Source: Microcoleus sp. FACHB-831 (GTDB lineage: Bacteria; Cyanobacteriota; Cyanobacteriia; Cyanobacteriales; FACHB-T130). From it: a stretch of 64,000 nucleotides of DNA. The notes under the pieces were generated by a model. The model made no database searches. It was given only the letters and a program-made list of their open reading frames with translations, and had not been told where the DNA came from. Of the stretch, positions 54,969 to 64,000 are shown one piece after another (the first letter of the stretch is position 1; every line of letters starts with the position of its first letter). A program made the translations under genes and the position numbers. Where the stretch lies: the NCBI RefSeq assembly GCF_014695585.1, contig NZ_JACJON010000009.1, positions 1-64,000 of the forward strand. The letters are read 5' to 3'.

Positions 54969-55889
54969 TTATAATTCATCGTTTGTTCTGCCTTCTGGAT
55001 TGCGATCGCTGATGTCTTGGACAACATCGGGCAGAGGGCGACGCAACAGGTAAAGCCACGCCAGACCTATCAACCCCAACGTCATTCCTGTTAAACTCAC
55101 CAATTGAGCTATCCGTAACGGCCCTAGCATTAGGCTGTCGGTGCGTAATCCCTCAATCCAAACACGTCCGGCGCTATAACCCACCACATAAATCAGAAAC
55201 AAAGTACCCACCTTGAGGCGCGGCTTACCCCGCAAATCCCGAAAGAACAGGGTAAGCAGTAACCCAAATACCATCAAGTTCCACAGCGACTCATACAGAA
55301 ATGTGGGATGAAAGTATTCAACATTGGGGTACTCCGGAGGACGGAGCATTCTTTTTTGACCATCGTCTTGGAAAATATACGGCGGAATATACAGTTTCCA
55401 AGGCAAGTTAGTCGGACGCCCAAAAGCTTCTGAGTTGAAGAAATTGCCCCAGCGACCAATTGCCTGACCGAGAATCACTGAGGGAGCCGCAAGGTCTGCT
55501 AATTGCCAGAAAGAAGCTTTTTGGAGTCGGGCAAAAATTAGCGCTGCCAGCAAGCCCCCCAGTATCGCACCATGAATTGCAATGCCACCTTTCCAGATTG
55601 CAAAGACCTCCATAGGCTTTTGGGCGTATTCTTCCCACTGAAACAGCACGTAGTATAAGCGGGCGCTGGGTATAGCACCAACAACGAGCCAGATTGCCAA
55701 GTCGCCCAACAAATCTGGATTAACGTTGCGGCGCTTAGCCAGATAAGTGGAAAGGGTGACGCCAATTAACACCGCAGACGCGATTAAAAGGCCGTACCAA
55801 CGGATGCTTAAAGGCCCAAATTTATAGAGAATCGGGCCAGGAGAAGTAAATTGAAAAGCTAGGGGCAGAGTAAACATCCCCAGCAGCAT
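54969..55889 (-). CDS. lgt: Prolipoprotein diacylglyceryl transferase
   Basis: A protein of 306 residues from the ATG at 55889 (an ATG at 55904 and a GTG at 55931 are alternatives). Seven membrane helices. The Lgt signature is in [18 protein letters not shown] with the essential Arg and Asn, and IRWYGLLIA near the N terminus. It transfers diacylglycerol from phosphatidylglycerol to the lipobox Cys of prelipoproteins such as the Ctp protease above. It acts in the cytoplasmic membrane. Confidence 0.95.
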   Translation of the reverse strand: MLLGMFTLPLAFQFTSPGPILYKFGPLSIRWYGLLIASAVLIGVTLSTYLAKRRNVNPDLLGDLAIWLVVGAIPSARLYYVLFQWEEYAQKPMEVFAIWKGGIAIHGAILGGLLAALIFARLQKASFWQLADLAAPSVILGQAIGRWGNFFNSEAFGRPTNLPWKLYIPPYIFQDDGQKRMLRPPEYPNVEYFHPTFLYESLWNLMVFGLLLTLFFRDLRGKPRLKVGTLFLIYVVGYSAGRVWIEGLRTDSLMLGPLRIAQLVSLTGMTLGLIGLAWLYLLRRPLPDVVQDISDRNPEGRTNDEL

Positions 55890-56145
55890 AGAATTTATTG
55901 TCATCCTGATGAGAGGCAGAAAACTCCTCACCCCCTACAGTTAGCTACACGATAGATTGTATGTTGCCTTGGGTTGCTAGGAATGGCGATCGCTATTTTT
56001 GGACAGTTTTTAGGTATCTCTCTTTTGTCGGCTTGCTTGGGGACGATTAGTCTGCATCTTGATCAACCTATAGTGCGGACTATCCTGGATTGCCCTCCTA
56101 TGGCGCGATCGCATCCTTCTTCAGCTTGACGGAAACTGTACCGAT

Positions 56146-56568
56146 CTACAGGATTGTGCGTTTGAGCGATTTATCTACTTTGTCTGGCGGGGGGATATGT
56201 AGGCGGGAAAATCTTGAAGCGAGAGCGATCGCTGACCAAATCATCTGCGCCTGAATTTTTGCAAGCTGCTCCCCCCCAAATTCTTCCAACATCAGCGGTT
56301 TGCTAAGAGTTTGCCAGAGCAATTCCTGGTTTTTAGCATAAAAATTCTCTTAGGTAGTGTAGGTCAACTGCTTAATTTCTACCCAGACGGGTATAACGCA
56401 GCCGATATGATTTATTTTGTTTTGTGCTTTTCTATATTCGCAAGCTTCTAAACACGCCAGCAATTGCAAAAGTAAATTGCTTAGAGCCTGCGATCGCCAA
56501 AAAATCTTTAAGCTAGGCGCAAACTGCTGTCGTACAAGACAATCTTGGCCAGGTGATAACTTTAACAC
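56146..56568 (-). pseudogene. Unidentified ORF interrupted by one stop codon
   Basis: A single minus-strand frame runs 141 codons from a GTG at 56568 to TAG 56146-56148, with one TAA at 56350-56352. Both halves read as protein: SQALSNLLLQLLACLEACEY ... VWVEIKQLTYTT, then ENFYAKNQELLWQTLSKPL ... LASRFSRLHIPPPDKVDKSL. The frame is unshifted across the stop. It could be a recent pseudogene, a recoded stop or a sequencing error. Family unknown. A CCAGGTG / CACCTGG hairpin overlaps the start. Confidence 0.5.
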
Positions 56569-56948
56569 CTGGTATTATCTATAAATTTAAAAATTGATAA
56601 TTTTATAAAAACAAGTTATGAAGTTTTGACTAAGTTAGTAGGAGAATTGTTTAAAAAATTAAAAGCACAAAAAAATCTAACCTGAGAGCGTTAATTATTT
56701 TACAAAAATATTAAACTAGCTTAATTAAACCTATTTCTTACATTGCAGACAAAATTGGCGTACCTACTATAACGAAATTTTTCCTCCTGAAAAATACCGA
56801 GCGAGATTTTCATCTAGGCATTAATATCAGTAAATTTACTGATATTAATGCTCTTGTCATTAATTAGAAATTAATAATTTAGTCCGTATTAACTGTATAA
56901 GAAGACGATAGTGTAATTACTAATGCACATTTAAATAGCAAATAAAGA
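56569..56948. promoter_or_regulatory. AT-rich leader of the permease-kinase locus
   Basis: 380 bases between the interrupted ORF and the first permease-kinase, divergently placed. It contains the 34-bp palindrome at 56818-56851. No ORF. Confidence 0.55.
56818..56851. promoter_or_regulatory. Perfect 34-bp palindrome upstream of the permease-kinase genes
   Basis: GCATTAATATCAGTAAA is followed at once by its exact reverse complement, with no loop. It ends 97 bases before the ATG at 56949. No T-run follows. It could be a dimer-binding operator or a cruciform; it is unlike the other repeat families of the window. Confidence 0.7.
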
Positions 56949-59900
56949 ATGATTGCTGAAAAATTTTTAACAGCAAATAATCATCGCATTTCCTCAACGC
57001 GCCTTCCTCGGAGCCTCAGCGCCATTGAAACTTGGGGCTTTGGTCTCACGCCTCATCTCACATGGATTAGTACGGCACCTGCGCTCCACGCGGCTATTGG
57101 AACGCAAGCCCTCTTCGTGTGGGTGCCAATAGCGATCGTCAGCTTACTGCTGAACCTACAGGTGAAACGCTTAGGAGAACACTGGCCCGAAGTAGCAGGA
57201 GGAACGCCGAATTACACAACTAGGCTACTGAAAAATTATCCAGGGTTGGGACGTTACGGAGCAATCGGTTACTACTTGGGATGGGTCTCCATTCCACCCG
57301 TAACCGCTATCGTCCTCACAGATCTTATTAAGTACAACTTAGAGCCTTTAGGTATTGCCTATCCGGAATGGGGTCTAAGAATTGGCTTCACGCTGATCGC
57401 TTATATTGTGGCGTTTAGCGGTATCCGCGCCTTGAGTATCCTGCACTTATTCTTCGTTATTCCGGCATTCGGATTTCTACTATTGTTTTGCACTCAAGGC
57501 ATGGGGTGGTTAGCCTTCTCGCCAAATAGCCCCGGTTTTTTTCCCACCAGTTGGTCAAACCTAAACTTTGAAGACTGGGCAAAGTGGTACTTTATGGCAG
57601 CTTATGGAGGCTATGGCTGTGAAACCGCGGCGGTGTTTGTCGCCGATAGCCAACGTCCCAAAGAAACGTTGCGCTTCCTCAAGTTAGCAGGTTGGCTGAT
57701 TCTGCCAGTACAGTTGGGTGGCTCGTGGGTTCTAATGCGTTTAGCCAGCTCTCCAGGACTTGGCGACAACTCTTTTGTTAACCTCACCGCAGCAGCAACA
57801 CCCTTTTGGGGGCAGTCCGGTTCATTATTGGTGACGTTACTGCTCGTTTCAAGCACATTGCTAAGTTGTGCTACTACGGTTGCTGTCTCTCCCCGTATTT
57901 TGTATCAAATGGCTCAGGACGGACATCTTTCGTCGGTGTTCGCAGTTAGTTCCCGTCGGGGGGTTTTAGAACCGGGCCTCCTATTTACACTTTTACTCAG
58001 TATTATTTATCTGATTTGGGGAGATATTGCCCGTATCGTGGTGATATCTGGCACTAGCTGGCTTGCATCCATTATGGTTGTACATCTGGGGCTATGGCTG
58101 CGCCGGGGCAGCCCGGAGGTGCGCTGGCCTTGGTTGTCGCTGTGCTTTTTGTTGTTAGAGTCAGTTGTGCTGGTGTTTGGAGGCTTGGGTTGGGGTTGGC
58201 AAGATCTGCTAATCGGGCTTCTTTTTCCCATCGGCATTTTAGCGGTGGATGCTGCTATGCGCCGGATATCATTTCCCCCGTTCCATGCAGCGTGGTGGAA
58301 CCAGCGTTATCGTCAGCGGTCTTCAGTTGAGATTAAAGATTTTGTTGTGCTTCAAATAGTCATCCTGATCGTATTGGTCTGTAGCGGTACCGCTATAGGC
58401 TGGATGATTAGGGACAAGTTTGAGCATATCGATAGCAATGCCAACAACAATATATTGGTTGTTTTGCTGATGACCTTGGCATTTGTAGCGATCGCGATCG
58501 CCTGTTGGACTACTTTGCCCCAAGTTGCCTCGATCGCCGAAGCAAGAGAACAAGCAGAAAACTTGTTTATTACTGCTCTCGACACCGTTCCAGATACCAT
58601 TCTCGTCTTAGATGAAAACGGCGCGATCGCCCAAGCTAACCCAGCGGCTGAACTACTTTTTGGCATGAACGCCAAAGATCTATTTGGGCATCGCCTTAAT
58701 AACTTATTTCCAGGGTTGGCTTCCGATCCTGGTCAGTGGCCCCACACCAGCGAACAGAAATTAACTATTTATTCTGTAGGGGCAATTGATGCATCGCCTT
58801 TACTACGCATTATTGAAACGACTATTTCCGAGCGTTCAAATCGGAATCTGCAACAATATATAGTTATTTTGCGCGACATCACAGAACGCAAGCAGGCTGA
58901 AGCTCAACTCCAGCAAACTTTGCAGCTAAAGGAAGAACTTGCTGTTACTGCCACAGAGCAAGCCGAAAGATTAGAGAAAACGCTCTATGAATTGCAACAA
59001 GCGCAGTCTCAATTAATTCAATCTTTGGAATCGGATAGGATTCTCAAGCACGTTACAGACCAAATCCGCAGTACTTTAGATTCCAAGACGATTCTGCAAA
59101 CTATCGTCCGAGAAGTGCGACGTTTGCTCAACACAGACCGCGTGGTGATTTACCACTTTAATGGCGGCTGGCAAGGCAAAGTGGTCGTAGAAGAGGTGAC
59201 AGGTAATTGGAACTCGCTTTTGGGTGAGATGTATGCTGATGAATGCTTTCCCAGCGAACATGCTCTGCTTTATGAAGCCGGACGAGTTAAAAGTGTTAAC
59301 AACGTAGTTGAATCAGATTTACATCCGTGCCACAAAGAGTTTTTGCAGAATATTCAGGTGCAAGCCAACCTTGTTTTACCAATTCGGATAGATTCTCATT
59401 TATGGGGTTTGCTTATTGCCCACGAGTGTGGTGCTACTAGAGTTTGGCAGACAGCTGAAATTGAGTTGTTGCAAAAGTTAGCCGATCGAGCTGCGATCGC
59501 CATTCATCAAGCTGAACTCTATCAACACAGCTGCACCGCCGCCCACACAGCGCAGACTCAAGCCCAACATCTAGAAAACGCTTTACAGCAGCTCAAACAC
59601 ACCCAAGCTCAACTTATTCAGACCGAGAAAATGTCTAGTTTGGGTCAATTAGTCGCTGGTGTTGCCCATGAAATAAATAACCCGGTTAATTTTATTTATG
59701 GCAATCTAACTCACGTTGATGACTACGCTAACGATTTACTCGATTTAGCTAAACTTTACCAACAGCGCTTTCCATCGGCAGATTTAGAAATACAAAAATT
59801 TGTTGAAGAAATTGATCTAGATTTTCTGATTGAAGATCTGCCTAAAACATTAGCCTCAATGAGAATTGGCGCTAAACGCATCCGTGAAATTGTGCTAACT

Positions 59901-60443
59901 TTGCGTAACTTCTCTCGGCTTGACGAAAGTGAAATGAAATTTGTTAATATTCACGAGGGAATAGATAGCACGCTGTTGATTTTGCACAATCGTATTAAAG
60001 ATAAACCGGAGCGTCCGGGAATAGAAATTATTAAAAACTATGGCAAATTGCCACAAGTTGAATGTTATGCCGGACAGCTAAATCAGGTGTTTATGAACAT
60101 TGTGAGCAATGCGATTGATGCTTTAGACAATCACGACAGCGATCGCTCACTAGAAGAAATTAAAAAACATCCCAGTAGCATTACCATCGCCACCCAAGCT
60201 TTAGAGAAAAATCGCGTACTTATCAGTATTAAAGATAACGGGCCAGGAATGGCAGATAACGTCAAATCACGGCTATTTGACCCGTTCTTTACAACTAAAC
60301 CTGTAGGTCAGGGCACAGGTTTAGGATTATCAATCAGCTATGAGATTATTGTCAATAAACACGGCGGTGAGATCAAGTGTTTATCACAGTCAGGGCAGGG
60401 TGCAGAATTGTTGATTGAAATACCCGTCCGGAAAATCAGCTAG
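56949..60443 (+). CDS. Permease-coupled sensor histidine kinase 1: APC-type transporter, PAS, GAF, HisKA, HATPase_c
   Basis: A protein of 1164 residues. The first 520 or so form a polytopic membrane domain of about 12 helices that resembles an APC-superfamily amino acid permease (opening LSAIETWGFGLTPH, with AGGTPNYTTRLL). After a last helix (IAIACWTTLPQVASIAEAREQ) come a PAS domain (about 535-655), a coiled coil, a GAF domain (about 693-855) and the kinase. The phosphoacceptor His is in GVAHEINNPVNF near 903; DNGPGM near 1096 and GTGLGLS near 1121 bind ATP. The design parallels CbrA-like transporter-kinases. Whether it still transports is unknown. Confidence 0.92.
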   Translation: MIAEKFLTANNHRISSTRLPRSLSAIETWGFGLTPHLTWISTAPALHAAIGTQALFVWVPIAIVSLLLNLQVKRLGEHWPEVAGGTPNYTTRLLKNYPGLGRYGAIGYYLGWVSIPPVTAIVLTDLIKYNLEPLGIAYPEWGLRIGFTLIAYIVAFSGIRALSILHLFFVIPAFGFLLLFCTQGMGWLAFSPNSPGFFPTSWSNLNFEDWAKWYFMAAYGGYGCETAAVFVADSQRPKETLRFLKLAGWLILPVQLGGSWVLMRLASSPGLGDNSFVNLTAAATPFWGQSGSLLVTLLLVSSTLLSCATTVAVSPRILYQMAQDGHLSSVFAVSSRRGVLEPGLLFTLLLSIIYLIWGDIARIVVISGTSWLASIMVVHLGLWLRRGSPEVRWPWLSLCFLLLESVVLVFGGLGWGWQDLLIGLLFPIGILAVDAAMRRISFPPFHAAWWNQRYRQRSSVEIKDFVVLQIVILIVLVCSGTAIGWMIRDKFEHIDSNANNNILVVLLMTLAFVAIAIACWTTLPQVASIAEAREQAENLFITALDTVPDTILVLDENGAIAQANPAAELLFGMNAKDLFGHRLNNLFPGLASDPGQWPHTSEQKLTIYSVGAIDASPLLRIIETTISERSNRNLQQYIVILRDITERKQAEAQLQQTLQLKEELAVTATEQAERLEKTLYELQQAQSQLIQSLESDRILKHVTDQIRSTLDSKTILQTIVREVRRLLNTDRVVIYHFNGGWQGKVVVEEVTGNWNSLLGEMYADECFPSEHALLYEAGRVKSVNNVVESDLHPCHKEFLQNIQVQANLVLPIRIDSHLWGLLIAHECGATRVWQTAEIELLQKLADRAAIAIHQAELYQHSCTAAHTAQTQAQHLENALQQLKHTQAQLIQTEKMSSLGQLVAGVAHEINNPVNFIYGNLTHVDDYANDLLDLAKLYQQRFPSADLEIQKFVEEIDLDFLIEDLPKTLASMRIGAKRIREIVLTLRNFSRLDESEMKFVNIHEGIDSTLLILHNRIKDKPERPGIEIIKNYGKLPQVECYAGQLNQVFMNIVSNAIDALDNHDSDRSLEEIKKHPSSITIATQALEKNRVLISIKDNGPGMADNVKSRLFDPFFTTKPVGQGTGLGLSISYEIIVNKHGGEIKCLSQSGQGAELLIEIPVRKIS

Positions 60444-60610
60444 GTAACAACTTTGGGTAGGCAACGTTGTAGGTATTTCCAATGGCGATCGCTCCTACCC
60501 AACGTTACTGCTTAAAACATTCGTTCTCAGGGAAAATACTCAAAAATTTACTCGGGTTTTTAGCAAGTTTAAGAACTTACACGGTTTTCCCAATCCTAAA
60601 AATTGGCTAA

Positions 60611-63505
60611 ATGGTGATTAGTATTACAATATCCGATTTAAAAATAATGCTCGATCAGCCTGTCGTCGGCGTGGACAAGAATCAGCACTCAACCATGCGC
60701 CTCCCCCGCAGCTTGAGTGCTTTTGAAACTTGGGGCTTCGGTCTCACTGCTCACACCGGATGGATCGCCGTTGCACCGGCCATCCACGCTGCGCTTGGAG
60801 TAAATGCTATCTTCGTCTGGTTGCCTGGGACAATTGTGGGGATGCTGCTCAACTTTCAGGTGCAACGCTTAGGCATGCGTTGGCCGGAAATGTCAGGGGG
60901 AACGCCCAACTACGCTGCGAGGCTGCTAAAGCACTATCCAGGGCTGGCTCGCTATGTGGCACTCGGATATTTCGTTGGATGGGCATCGGCTCCAGCGGTA
61001 ATTGCAACTGTTCTCAGCGACTTGATTAAAGCCAACCTAGAACCTTTAGGTATTGCTTGTCCTACATTAGCACTCAACATTGGATTCACCTGTATAGCTT
61101 TTGTGGTGGCATTTAGCGGCACCCGCGCTTTAGCTATACTCCATTTATTTTTTCTCATCCCAGCAGTGGGATTCTTACTCACTTTTTGCTTTCAGGGCTT
61201 GTGGTGGTTAACTTTTTCACATCACAGCCCTGGGTTTTTCCCCCCTGTAGAGACGAGCCATACAACATCTCTACATTTTGGAGACTGGGCAAAATGGTAC
61301 TTCATAGGGACTTGGAATCTATACGGCTGTGAAACCACTTCCTCGTTTGTAGCCGATAGCCGACGCCCTAATGAAACTTTGCGGTTTATGACCTTTGCTA
61401 CTTGGCTAATGCCGCCAGTGTATCTGGGTTTTTCTTGGCTGCTGACGCGGTTGGCTACAGAGCCAGGACTTAGTAATAGCACGTATATTACCTTGCTAGC
61501 AGCATCAAAGCCCTTCTGGGGTCAGGCTGGTTCGATGTTAGTGACATTGCTAATTGCCTTCTCCAGCTTTCTTAATTGCGCCACTGCTGTTTGCGTCCTT
61601 CCCCGCATCTTGTACCAGCTCTCTTTGGACGGACACTTGTCGCCAGTTTTTGCTGTTGTTTCCAAGCGAGGCGTCTTGGGGCCTGCCCTATTATTTACCT
61701 TTTTAATTAGTCTCGCGTGTCTGGTTTGGGGAGATGTTGCCCGTATAGTAATGGTGACGAATACTGGCTACCTAGCCTCCATAATCGGAATCCACCTGGG
61801 ATTGTGGCTGCGCCGAGGTTTGGCAGAGGTGCGATGGCCTTGGTTATCGTTGGGCTTTTGTATTGTGGGGGCAGTTGTCTTCGTCGTAGGAGGGTTAGCT
61901 TGGAGTTGGCAAGATTGGCTGATCGGACTTTTGTTGCCGATTGTCATTTTGGCTATTGATGCTGCTATCCGCCGCATACCGTTTGCGCCATTCCATCCGC
62001 GCTGGTGGCAAAAGCATTACAATCCCCAGAATAACGGTAAGTTCAAAGATTTTGTGGCGGTTCAGGTAATCGTACTGATCGTATTGGTCTGTAGCGCTAC
62101 TAGCATCGGTTGGACGATTGGCGCAAATTTAGGCAGAATCACTGGCGTGCCTAGTGCGGATTTATTAGTGGTTCTGCTAGTAACAATTGCATTTTGTGCT
62201 GTAGCGATCGCTTGTTGGACTACTTTACCCCAAGTTGCCTCTATCGCTGAAGCGCGAGAACACGCTGAAACTCTTTTTATGACTGCTCTAGACACCGTTC
62301 CAGATACAATTCTGGTGCTAGATCAAAGCGGCGCAATTCGACAAGCTAATCCGGCTGCTGTTGAACTCTTCGAGATGAAGCCAGTTGAGCTAATTGGGCG
62401 TCGTCTTAACGAATTTCTTTGTGAGTTGCCCGTCTCACCCGCTGAATGGGAACTTAGGAGCGAACAGACCTTGGCTCAGCGCAAAAAGGGCTTACGCACT
62501 ATTGAAGCAACGATCTCGCAAAGATCCAATCAAAAGTTGCAAGAATATATTGTGATTTTGCGCGATATCACCTCGCGCAAGCAGTCAGAGGAAGCATTGC
62601 AACAATCTGAGAGCCAGTTGAGAGAACAAGCACTAACGCTGGAAGGAACTCTGCAAGATCTCCAACGAACTCAAACCCAATTAATTCAGACTGAGAAAAT
62701 GTCCAGCCTCGGTCAACTCGTCGCTGGTGTGGCTCACGAAATTAATAACCCAGTTAATTTTATTTATGGCAACATCACCCATGTGGGTGAGTACACCAAC
62801 GATCTACTCGGTTTAGTCAATTTGTACCAGCAACGCTGTCCGCAAACCGATGTGGAAATTGAAGAGTTTATTGAAGATATAGATCTGGACTTTCTGATCC
62901 AGGATCTACCCAAAACTCTGTCTTCAATGAAAGTTGGCGCCGAACGCATCCGCGAGATCGTACTAACTTTGCGTAACTTCTCCAGACTGGATGAATCCGA
63001 CATGAAACCCGTCAATATTCATGAAGGAATCGATAGCAGCCTGTTGATTTTGCACAATCGTCTTAAGGCTAAACCCGACCGTCCGGGAATTGAGATAGTC
63101 AAGGAATATGGCAACTTACCCAAAGTTGAATGTTATGCCGGACAGCTCAATCAAGTATTTATTAATATTATCAGCAATGCGATTGATGCTTTGGAAAAAC
63201 ACGACAAGGAGCGCTCTCTAGAAGCTATTAAAGAGCGCCCCAGCATGATTACTATTCGTACCTTTAGGAGCGATCGCGATCGCGTAATAATCAGCATTCA
63301 AGATAATGGGCCAGGAATGACAGATAGTGTCAAATCAAGAGTATTTGACCCTTTCTTCACTACAAAACCTGTAGGTCAGGGTACAGGTCTGGGATTATCA
63401 ATTAGCTATCAGATTGTCGTAGATAAGCACAGCGGACAGCTAAAGTGTATATCCACATCAGGGCAAGGGACAGAATTCTTGATTGAAATCCCCATCCGAC
63501 AGTAG
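60611..63505 (+). CDS. Permease-coupled sensor histidine kinase 2 (tandem paralogue, no GAF)
   Basis: A protein of 964 residues, closely similar over its whole length to the upstream gene. The permease domain opens LSAFETWGFGLTAH and has about 12 helices; PAS lies near 550-670 and the kinase His in GVAHEINNPVNF near 706, with DNGPGM near 898. It lacks the GAF domain. A dispersed palindrome (61246-61275) is read through in frame in an extramembrane loop. The gap to gene 1 is 167 bases on the same strand. No response regulator follows. Confidence 0.92.
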   Translation: MVISITISDLKIMLDQPVVGVDKNQHSTMRLPRSLSAFETWGFGLTAHTGWIAVAPAIHAALGVNAIFVWLPGTIVGMLLNFQVQRLGMRWPEMSGGTPNYAARLLKHYPGLARYVALGYFVGWASAPAVIATVLSDLIKANLEPLGIACPTLALNIGFTCIAFVVAFSGTRALAILHLFFLIPAVGFLLTFCFQGLWWLTFSHHSPGFFPPVETSHTTSLHFGDWAKWYFIGTWNLYGCETTSSFVADSRRPNETLRFMTFATWLMPPVYLGFSWLLTRLATEPGLSNSTYITLLAASKPFWGQAGSMLVTLLIAFSSFLNCATAVCVLPRILYQLSLDGHLSPVFAVVSKRGVLGPALLFTFLISLACLVWGDVARIVMVTNTGYLASIIGIHLGLWLRRGLAEVRWPWLSLGFCIVGAVVFVVGGLAWSWQDWLIGLLLPIVILAIDAAIRRIPFAPFHPRWWQKHYNPQNNGKFKDFVAVQVIVLIVLVCSATSIGWTIGANLGRITGVPSADLLVVLLVTIAFCAVAIACWTTLPQVASIAEAREHAETLFMTALDTVPDTILVLDQSGAIRQANPAAVELFEMKPVELIGRRLNEFLCELPVSPAEWELRSEQTLAQRKKGLRTIEATISQRSNQKLQEYIVILRDITSRKQSEEALQQSESQLREQALTLEGTLQDLQRTQTQLIQTEKMSSLGQLVAGVAHEINNPVNFIYGNITHVGEYTNDLLGLVNLYQQRCPQTDVEIEEFIEDIDLDFLIQDLPKTLSSMKVGAERIREIVLTLRNFSRLDESDMKPVNIHEGIDSSLLILHNRLKAKPDRPGIEIVKEYGNLPKVECYAGQLNQVFINIISNAIDALEKHDKERSLEAIKERPSMITIRTFRSDRDRVIISIQDNGPGMTDSVKSRVFDPFFTTKPVGQGTGLGLSISYQIVVDKHSGQLKCISTSGQGTEFLIEIPIRQ
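61246..61275. repeat. Dispersed palindrome inside permease-kinase 2
   Basis: TGTAGAGA ... TCTCTACA, related to the GTAGAGACG intergenic repeats. It encodes part of PPVETSHTTSLHF, where the paralogue has a segment four residues shorter. Confidence 0.6.
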
Positions 63506-63513
63506 AGGGGAAG

Positions 63514-63545
63514 AGTCCGGAGTCCGAAGTCCGGAGTCCGGAGTC
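63514..63545. repeat. AGTCCGG heptamer repeat
   Basis: Four AGTCCGG-type units and a partial fifth lie between permease-kinase 2 and glyA. They contain TCCGGA by chance of the repeat unit. Confidence 0.7.
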
Positions 63546-63601
63546 AACCGAGGGCTACTCGAATTAAGGATCAACAATCAACAATTCCCAATTCCCCATT
63601 A

Positions 63602-64000
63602 TTATGTCAGCGCTGGTACGGGAATTTGAAGGTGAGGATATAGGGGGAAGCGATCGCATAAAGCAGCTACCCGACGCCGACAATCCGCCGCCACTGTTTC
63701 TGACTCCGGATTTAACAGTCTCTCGGCAATAATATCGCCAATCTCTGTAAACTCAGTTGTACCCATTCCTCGCGTTGTCATCGCTGGCGAACCCAAACGC
63801 AACCCACTGGTAACAAACGGCGATTCTGGATCGAAAGGAACTGTATTTTTATTAGCAGTAATATTTACGCCGCTAACCAAATGATCCGCCAGTTTTCCGG
63901 TCATGCCAATGGAACGCAAATCAACCAACATTAAATGATTGTCGGTGCCGCCAGAGACAATTTTTAAGCCACGTTTGTGCAACTGAGTTGCTAATGCATT
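63602..64000 (-). CDS. glyA: Serine hydroxymethyltransferase, C-terminal part (5' end outside window)
   Basis: The last 132 or so residues of GlyA, running off the window. Typical segments are [34 protein letters not shown] and [17 protein letters not shown]. It is a PLP enzyme that converts serine and tetrahydrofolate to glycine and methylene-THF. The stop is at 63602-63604. Confidence 0.95.
   Translation of the reverse strand, partial: NALATQLHKRGLKIVSGGTDNHLMLVDLRSIGMTGKLADHLVSGVNITANKNTVPFDPESPFVTSGLRLGSPAMTTRGMGTTEFTEIGDIIAERLLNPESETVAADCRRRVAALCDRFPLYPHLQIPVPALT

Noticed and set aside
63514-63545. TCCGGA motifs as further DIF-type promoters
   Set aside because: The motif arises from an AGTCCGG heptamer repeat, with no -10 box or small RNA body following.

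Overview
The window is a cyanobacterial chromosome segment. The palindrome GCGATCGC (HIP1) occurs throughout, and the gene content is typically cyanobacterial: a high-light-inducible protein, zeta-carotene desaturase, a ctaB/ctaA and ctaCDE respiratory oxidase cluster, cobalamin genes, and PAS/GAF-rich sensor kinases with Ser/Thr kinases. Four tandem copies of a short terminator-bearing RNA unit, each preceded by TCCGGA, resemble the NsiR1 array known from heterocyst-forming cyanobacteria. A filamentous organism in or near the Nostocales is therefore plausible, but nothing else here proves it.

Layout. 0-8 kb: a Ser/Thr kinase, alanine dehydrogenase, a Hli protein, a MerR regulator overlapping an exported WD40 protein, and a GH29 fucosidase. 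7.7-14.7 kb: one soluble histidine kinase of 2328 residues with 13 PAS and 2 GAF domains. 14.6-21.5 kb: tRNA-Leu(CAA) overlapped by an M48 peptidase gene, a SufA/IscA-type protein, a DUF protein, and zeta-carotene desaturase with its SRPBCC neighbour. 22-30 kb: a TPR Ser/Thr kinase, ferredoxin, cobyric acid synthase, peroxiredoxin Q and a DrrAB-like ABC exporter. 30.6-33 kb: a membrane diguanylate cyclase. 33.6-40 kb: heme O/A synthases divergent from cytochrome oxidase subunits II, I and III. 40-53 kb: a PspA-like protein, an HNH protein, a desaturase, a TPR protein, an EF-G-like GTPase, a Ctp protease, a TnpB relic, ispG and small proteins. 53.3-56 kb: cobM, the NsiR1-like array and lgt. 56-63.5 kb: an interrupted ORF, a 34-bp perfect palindrome, and two tandem genes joining an APC-type permease to a histidine kinase. 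The window ends inside glyA.

How the genes fit together. The ctaA/ctaB products make heme A for the oxidase encoded by ctaCDE. cobQ and cobM both serve cobalamin synthesis but lie 27 kb apart. Three kinases (7.7, 56.9 and 60.6 kb) carry nearly the same catalytic core behind very different sensor parts, and no receiver-domain gene is present, so their partners lie elsewhere.

The window also holds several gene relics that are easy to overlook: a zinc-ribbon minigene, a histidine-kinase tail, a ferredoxin tail, a coiled-coil fragment and a deleted TnpB. Palindromic and heptamer repeats lie between genes and in one case inside a gene. The most unusual features are the tandem permease-kinase pair with its upstream palindrome and the NsiR1-like array.
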